Shown here piece by piece: positions 58,317-64,000 of a stretch of 64,000 nt of DNA (position 1 is the first letter of the stretch; every line of letters begins with the position of its first letter). Below the pieces are notes generated by a model that searched no databases, was not told where the DNA came from, and saw nothing but the letters and a program-made list of their open reading frames with translations. The stretch is from Sarcocystis neurona. Lineage: Eukaryota; Apicomplexa; Conoidasida; Eucoccidiorida; Sarcocystidae. The stretch covers positions 3,794,437 through 3,858,436 of the forward strand of contig KL647293.1 in the NCBI GenBank assembly GCA_000727475.1, written 5' to 3'. The translations under genes were made by a program, and so were the position numbers.

Positions 58317-60399
58317 CTCTCTTCTGTTCTCTGCGTTGAACAGCGAGCCAGGCTTCCTGGGCGAGACGCCTCCGCATCAGCAGCCGCTCTTCCACAAACG
58401 CCGGCGTCGACGACGCAGCAGATGCATTTGCTGCTACTGCTGCTGGACTCATATTCAGCAGGTCTCTGCTTCTGTACATGCTCGCCGCTGCTGCAGCTGG
58501 CCCAGGTGGACCACGCGCAGTACTCGCAGCGGCAGCAGCAGCCGCAGCGAGAGCGGGCGGCAGGCGGCCGCCGCCTCCACCACCCGCAGGAGCAGGTTCG
58601 TGTGGATAAATAAAACTTTCCCGCTGCAGGTAACTTCTCGAGTCAGACATGAAGCTGCGACGTAGTCCCCCCGCGCCGCCTCCTGTTGCTCCTCCTCCTC
58701 CGGCTCCTCCTGCTCCTCCTCCTCTTGCTGTTTCCCTCCAGTACTGGTAGCTGGCTTTCGTTGCTGCCGAAGACGGCGGCGGCAAGTACAGCGTCGGCCG
58801 GCTGCTGCCTCCTCCTCCTGCTGTTGTTGTTCTTCGCCAGCTTCCTGCTCCTCCTCCGCCTCCTCCTCCTTCAGCAGCAGCAGAGTGACGCAGTGTTGAC
58901 AGTTTCCGGCGCCGGTCGCTCTCCTCCACTTCTTCGCTTCCTTCTCTGTGGTAGTAATTCTCTACAGCTCTTCTCTCTCGGCCGCCGCTTCTGCTGCGCG
59001 CTCTGCCGCCTTCTCCTTTGCTTCCACGCAGCGGCTGCTGCGACCCTTGCATCCCACTGCTGCCGCTGCCTCTTCCGTGCAGGTGCACCTGCGTCCTTCC
59101 CCTGCTGGTGCCGTCTGCGCCATTACGGTGTACGCCGCTGCGCCCGCGGCTTCTGCTGCTTCGGTACGACTGCTGATGTTGCTGCTGCGCCCGTCTGCTG
59201 CTCCGGTGATGACTCCTCTCTTCCTCTTCTTCCTTCGTCTTCTCCGCTGCCGATCCTCCTCCTCCTCTCCTGCGACTCGACAACCTTGAACGGAGCTTGC
59301 CTTCTGCTGCGGCTGCTGCCTCTTCTCTGCCACGCGACCGCCGCTTGCTGCTGCTGCTGCCTTCTTTGACGTGATCTTCATCTACGTCTCTTTTTCTTCT
59401 CTTGCGACTGCCCGCTTCTTCGCCATCTCTTTCTCTTCCTCCAGCTCGGCTACTTCTCTTCCGCTCTGATTCTCCTTTTCCTCCTGCATCCTGCACCCGG
59501 TGGTCGGGTCTCCACGCCGAAGACGCGCCCGTCTCTGCATGCGAGCGACGCATTTTTCTCTCGCCGGCTGCTGCTGCTGCAACAGCACCGTAAGACGACG
59601 GCGAAGAAGACAGCGACGCCGACAGGCTTCGCCCTCCTCCTCTCCCCTCGTTGCTGCGACTTCTTCTCCTTCCTGCCGACCTGTTGCTTTTTCTGCTGCG
59701 GCTTCTGCCGCTGCGCCGGTGACGGTGCTGGTGCGGCTGCCGGCTGCCGCTGCGCTGCTGCTGCTCTTCGTTCTCGTCTCCGCCGTCTCCATCGCCAGCA
59801 GCAGCAGCAGCCGCCGAAGCAGCACTGCTTGCTCTCCCATTTCTGCTGCTGCGGGTCTGCCGGTGCCTGCTGGTGTGTCGGTGGCTGCGACGCGTCCCTC
59901 CGTCAGCATTCTCTTCCTCTTCCTCTTCAACAGCGGCGCCAGCAGAAGTGCGGCCAGCAGCACTTCTGCTTACTTCTGCTGCGGTGGTTCCTCCGCGTCC
60001 TTCTCGACTCTCTTCGAATGGAGAAGCTCCCGCTGGCCTGCTGCTGCTTCTCCTTCTTTTCTTGCTGTTTCGCTGCTTGGCCCTACCCTGTCTTTCTCCC
60101 CCTGTTAACTCTGTTGCTGTCTTCTGCTGCTCCTCTTCCTCTTCCTCAGGAGCGGAAGCAGACGCCCCGAAGGAAGAAGACGACGACGACGAAGCGCCGC
60201 CTCTCCTGCTCTCTCGCTGCTTCCTCCCAACATGCGATGCGCTGCGGCTGCTGCCGCTGCGGCCACGTCGGTGGTGCCTGCTGCGTTCGCCACCGTCTCC
60301 TGTGTCTCCACCAGCTGTCGCTGCTTTGTGACTCCTGGAAGAGCGTCCTCGGGCGCCGGCATCCCGTCCGTCTGAGCGGCCACCACACAACCGCCACAC
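58317..60399 (-). CDS. RS-rich N-terminal exon, probably fused to SAP18
   Basis: About 690 open codons on the minus strand. The content is RS/SR and RRR/KRR clusters throughout (RSRSRKSNRS, SRKRRKRD, RSRGRSG), Glu runs (EEEEEEQQ), Ala runs from CAG-type repeats, and a Gly-rich segment, then an ordered end: FVEERLLMRRRLAQEAWLAV, QRREQKR. The donor (gag|gtatgt at 58316) is strong. RS regions of this kind occur in splicing factors such as RNPS1, the partner of SAP18. The open frame is closed upstream by TAA near 60417 and has no ATG before the middle of the exon, so at least one more 5' exon is expected, perhaps among the RS-like frames at 62.4-63.1 kb. Joining to SAP18 rests on strand, order and phase; no RRM was seen. 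It could be a separate gene. Confidence 0.6.
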
Positions 60400-60419
60400 A
60401 CAACAGCAGACCCGTTACC

Positions 60420-61590
60420 CCGCAACCGCAGCAGCAGCTGAAGCATCACAGCAGCAGCAGCACCTGTTGCGGCAGGCAGATCGCAGGTCGCTGCAGCAAC
60501 CAAGTAGCAGTCGCCCAGGAACACCCACGTTGAGGCAGCAGCGACGTCGCAGCAGCGATGTCGCAGCAGTGATGTCGCAGCAGCGATGTCGCGGCAGCGA
60601 TGCGGCGGCGGCAGAAGCAGCACCTCTATGTACTCCAGACAGGCAGCAGCAGCAGCAACAGCCAAACAACGTCTACAGCAGCAACACCGTGTTAACCGCA
60701 ACATCCCCATGTTCGCAAGAACAGGATCAACAACCCTAAGTTACCAGTGAAGCAGCAGCATCCGCATCACCTCTGCAGCAACAGTAACAGCGTCGTCTAA
60801 CCAGCAACAGCAGCAACGGTACCGTGTTAATAGCAGCACCAACAGCAGCGGCGGCAGCAATGGGATCGTGTAGTAGCAGCAGCAGCAGCAACAGTGTCGC
60901 GTTCGTAGCAACAGCAGCAGCATCAGCAGCGTGTTTATAGCAGCAGCAACGGCACCGTCCTAGCAGGAGCCGCACTCGCGTCGGCGTCTGTGTTGAGCAA
61001 GAGCTCCTCCGGTAATGTGTGGGTGCTGCAGCGGTACTTCAGGTTGTGGAGCAGCGGCGGCAGCAGCCACGCCGCAGCAGCTGCCGGTGGTGTGCTGCAT
61101 CAGCAGCAGCAGCAGCACGGCTGACACACAGAGCAGTTTTTCAAATGTACACAGGGCAGAACTGCCGCCGTTGCCGTGCGCTGATCTGCCCAGCAGCCTC
61201 GCTCTACAAGCAGCCGCTTCTACTGCCCAGGTGCGGGTCCGTCCGCGCTGCTGCTACATCCTACTTTCTCCAAGAGCAGCAGCAGGCTGCTGCAGCAGCA
61301 GCAGACGCTCGCAACGGCACCAGAAACTGCAGCACCGGCACCTGCTACAGGAGAAGAAGCGCTTCACAGCGACAGCAGGAACGGGTAGCAGCTGCAGCAG
61401 CCATGTATCGGAGCAGCAGGAAAGTGCAACAGCAGCAGCACTTTGTTCAGACAACAGCCGTTTGTAGCAGCAGCACCAGCAACCCGTAGAACCTGCAGCG
61501 TCTTACATCAGCACTACATCGCAGCAGCAGCGTCATACGTCGAGGAGAGGCACCTGCAATCTTCTGTGTGCAGTGGCGGCGAGCTACGTG
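60420..61590 (+). repeat. CAG-repeat tract (plus) / CTG (minus)
   Basis: Interrupted (CAG)n with a local 'gatgtcgcagcagc' subarray (60540-60610). Frames are open on both strands and are taken as repeat artefacts. Relative to the minus-strand RS-SAP18 gene it is CTG-oriented and lies upstream of its RS exon. Confidence 0.75.
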
Positions 61591-62330
61591 CTGCTGCTGC
61601 TGTTGTGCTGCTGCTGCTGCTGTTGTGCTGCTGCTGCTGCTGTTGTGCTGCTGCTGCTGCTGTTGTGCTGCTGCTGCTGTTGTTGTGCTGCTGCTGCTGT
61701 GCTGCTGCTACTGCTGCTGTGCTGCTGTTGCTGCTGCTGTNNNNNNNNNNNNNNNNNNNNNNNNNNNNNNNNNNNNNNNNNNNNNNNNNNNNNNNNNNNN
61801 NNNNNNNNNNNNNNNNNNNNNNNNNNNNNNNNNNNNNNNNNNNNNNNNNNNNNNNNNNNNNNNNNNNNNNNNNNNNNNNNNNNNNNNNNNNNNNNNNNNN
61901 NNNNNNNNNNNNNNNNNNNNNNNNNNNNNNNNNNNNNNNNNNNNNNNNNNNNNNNNNNNNNNNNNNNNNNNNNNNNNNNNNNNNNNNNNNNNNNNNNNNN
62001 NNNNNNNNNNNNNNNNNNNNNNNNNNNNNNNNNNNNNNNNNNNNNNNNNNNNNNNNNNNNNNNNNNNNNNNNNNNNNNNNNNNNNNNNNNNNNNNNNNNN
62101 NNNNNNNNNNNNNNNNNNNNNNNNNNNNNNNNNTGCTGCTGCTGCTGCTGTGTGCTGCTGCTGCTGCTGTGCTGCTGCTGCTGCTGTTGTGCTGCTGCTG
62201 CTGTTGTTGTGCTGCTGCTGCTGTGCTGCTGCTACTGCTGCTGTGCTGCTGTTGCTGCTGCTGTGCTGCTGTTGCTGCTGCTGTGCTGCTGCTCCTCCTG
62301 CTGTGCTGCTGCTGTTGTGCTGCGGCTGCT
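61591..62330. repeat. CTG array interrupted by an assembly gap
   Basis: Nearly pure (CTGCTGCTG...TGTTGTG) units of about 20 bases on the plus strand, on both sides of the gap at 61741-62133. Bases 61644-61740 and 62168-62264 are identical (offset 524). Confidence 0.85.
61741..62133. other. Assembly gap, 393 N
   Basis: Unknown bases inside a CTG array. The non-round length suggests an estimated gap from read pairs. The flanks share a 97-base identical block. Confidence 0.98.
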
Positions 62331-62389
62331 GGTGCTGCTCCCTGTCGCCGCAGCGGCCCTTGCGTAAGCCAGTGGCGACGCCTGTACCT

Positions 62390-63170
62390 GTTAGATGGGC
62401 AGGAGCAGGGGAGTGCTGTCGGTGGCTTCCGCGGTGGGACTCTGCTGCGCCTTCATCGCCTCGTTTGTTGCTGAGCCTCTCCTTCCCTCTGTCTGCCGCA
62501 TGGCGCTCGCTTCTCCCGCCCTTTCCTGCTGCTGTCTTTCTGTCTGCTGCACCGCCAAAGTCCAGGTCAGCAGCACTCGCCGCAGCAGAAGACGGCGTGA
62601 GAGACCGCGAAGAAGAGTTTCCTGCGCGGTGATGCCTGCTCCTGCTTCTCCTGCGGCTGTCGTTTTGCTTCCCGCCCGCCATACTTTTCAGCAAGTCGCT
62701 AGCTCCCGGCCCAGCCTGCTGCTCCTGCTCCTGCTGCTGCTGGTCCACCTTGCCTGTCTCGGCTGCTCCGCGGCCGCTAAACTGCTGCTGCCTTCGACGC
62801 TCTCCCCTCTGGCTTCTGTACCCTCTTGCCGTCCTGCTGCTTCCTGATGACCTGCCAGTTTCTCTCCTCCCCTCCTGGTCCTCCGCCGACTGCTGCTCTT
62901 GCTTTCCTCTTCTGTCTGTTCTCCCCCGCCTCTTCCTACGCTGCTCGGCGGCACTGCTGCTGCTGCTGCTTCGCTTCTTTTTCTGCTGTTGGCTTCACCT
63001 CATGCTGCTCCTGAAGTGTAGCTCCTTCCCGCTGTCCGTCGTGGTCTGCTGCTGATACCGCTGCTCAGTAACACACGTTCTTCGCTTCTCTGCTGCCAGA
63101 GTCGCTGACGCGACCAGAGCAGCAAACGCAACAGCTCCCCCTTCCCCTCCGCTTCTCTTCTTCTACCCCC
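62390..63170 (-). CDS. RS/Gln-rich coding-like region, frame unresolved
   Basis: Two minus-strand frames look coding in turn: one reads SRRRSRSRHHRAGNSSSRS preceded by a Gln-rich piece and SDLLKSMAGG, another reads ESKSSSRRRTRRGGEKLAG, and a third RNWQVIRKQQDGKRVQK. The strand and RS flavour agree with the RS exon downstream (58317-60399), so these may be 5' exons of the same gene or another RS protein. Splice sites could not be fixed because CAG repeats supply many AGs. Confidence 0.3.
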
Positions 63171-63900
63171 ACCAAAATGCTCCTGCTGCACCTACTGCTG
63201 CAACTGCACCTACTGCTGCAACTGCACCTTCTGCTGCAACTGCACCTACTGCTGTTGCTGCAACTACTGCGACTCTTCCACGTTTGCTGCTGCTGCTTTC
63301 CTGGCAGAGGCTGGTGCTGCTCCTGTGCCAGAAAGGTGCGTATCTTGCAAATATTCCCGTCGCTGTTGTCCGGAATCCTGCTGGTGCTGTGCGACCGGCT
63401 GCGGCTCTGATCGCCAGGGGGGGGCTCGCTGCTGCTGCCGGTGCAACCCGCTGATCCCAGCTGCTGCTGTCTGCTGCTGCGATCAGCGGCGGCAGCACAC
63501 CACTGCAGCGCAGCAGCAGAAAACCCTTTATACCCACTGCACTGGCGGCTCCACGTGCAACACCAGCAGTAGCAGACGCAGCAGTAACAGGGAGAGACGA
63601 TTCGACAGCAGAACCGGCAGAATGACGCAGATTCTTGTACAAGAAGACGAAGAGAAGACGGGAAAACTCAGGCGCACAGGCAAAGGCGCTGCAGCACTTC
63701 TGCTGCACGCCGCAGTCACAGCAGCAGCTCTCTGCCCCCGGCGGCAACAGTCACAGCAGCAGATTTTGCAGAGGCGGCTGCGGCGGAACTTCCTCCTCTG
63801 CAGCAACACCAGCAGCGTCTTCTCGGGGCTCCCGACTCTTCCTTGGCAAACAAGCTGCCGCAGCCGCTGCTGCCGCATCTGCCAAGCCTGCGTTTAAGTC
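63171..63900. other. CAG/CTG-rich end of window, gene content unclear
   Basis: A short tandem 'ctgctgcaactgcaccta' array (18-base unit, about four copies) at 63180-63260, then mixed GC-rich sequence open in several frames on both strands. No choice of frame or strand is supported. Confidence 0.4.
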
Positions 63901-64000
63901 CAGCTGCATCCGTGCTGACGTACCATACATTCACACACACATCTATGTCTCTCCAACTCTTTATACATACAAATATATGTATATATAGAGAGATACAGAC

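Noticed and set aside
58686..59369. Plus-strand Leu/Cys-rich open frames opposite the RS exon
   Set aside because: They are shadows of the minus-strand RS codons and their composition is the complement of Gly/Arg/Ser codons.

Overview
The window looks like nuclear DNA of a coccidian apicomplexan, most likely an Eimeria species, with Cyclospora as the less likely alternative. The grounds are dense CAG/CTG trinucleotide tracts giving Ala/Ser/Gln/Leu runs, (TA)n and ACAT/ACGT microsatellites, many TGCATGC palindromes, short exons in long repeat-filled introns, and alternation of repeat-rich and repeat-poor stretches as described for Eimeria chromosomes. No bacterial operon, CRISPR array, rRNA or convincing tRNA was seen. 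All gene models were built by eye from reading frame, GT-AG sites, phase agreement and remembered family sequences; none was checked by search or transcript.

Layout: (1) 1-16 kb is repeat-rich. Two small plus-strand exons (418-492, 2123-2239) may belong to a helical, COMMD-like protein. They are followed by a plus-strand gene of at least six exons (5738-13117) whose C-terminal half matches the GPALPP1/DUF3752 family. (2) 16-21.6 kb is repeat-poor with no convincing gene. (3) 21.6-26.7 kb holds a plus-strand gene for a divergent KDEL-receptor/ERD2-like membrane protein: one long exon, a 2.1 kb intron and a short last exon. (4) 26.7-32.4 kb has no recognised gene. (5) 32.6-40.05 kb holds a large, mostly disordered plus-strand protein of unknown function; five exons join in phase, and one carries a PAM2-like motif. 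(6) 40-44.3 kb has no recognised gene. (7) 44.3-45.7 kb has a minus-strand Ala-rich protein with one C-terminal membrane segment. (8) 45.7-51.6 kb has no recognised gene but two well-ordered minisatellites. (9) 51.6-60.4 kb is a minus-strand SAP18 gene. Four exons give the complete SAP18 fold plus a long acidic tail, and upstream exons in matching phase add a very long RS-rich N-terminal region. (10) 60.4-64 kb is CAG/CTG-rich, with a 393-base assembly gap and RS-like open frames on the minus strand.

The recognised genes are housekeeping in nature: RNA processing/exon-junction (SAP18), a nuclear protein of unclear function (GPALPP1) and early secretory pathway (ERD2-like). They are not an operon or cluster. 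The points most worth a second look are the RS-SAP18 fusion, the placement of CTG tracts directly before 3' splice sites, the ERD2-like protein lacking the usual ligand-binding residues, and a 97-base identical block on both sides of the assembly gap.
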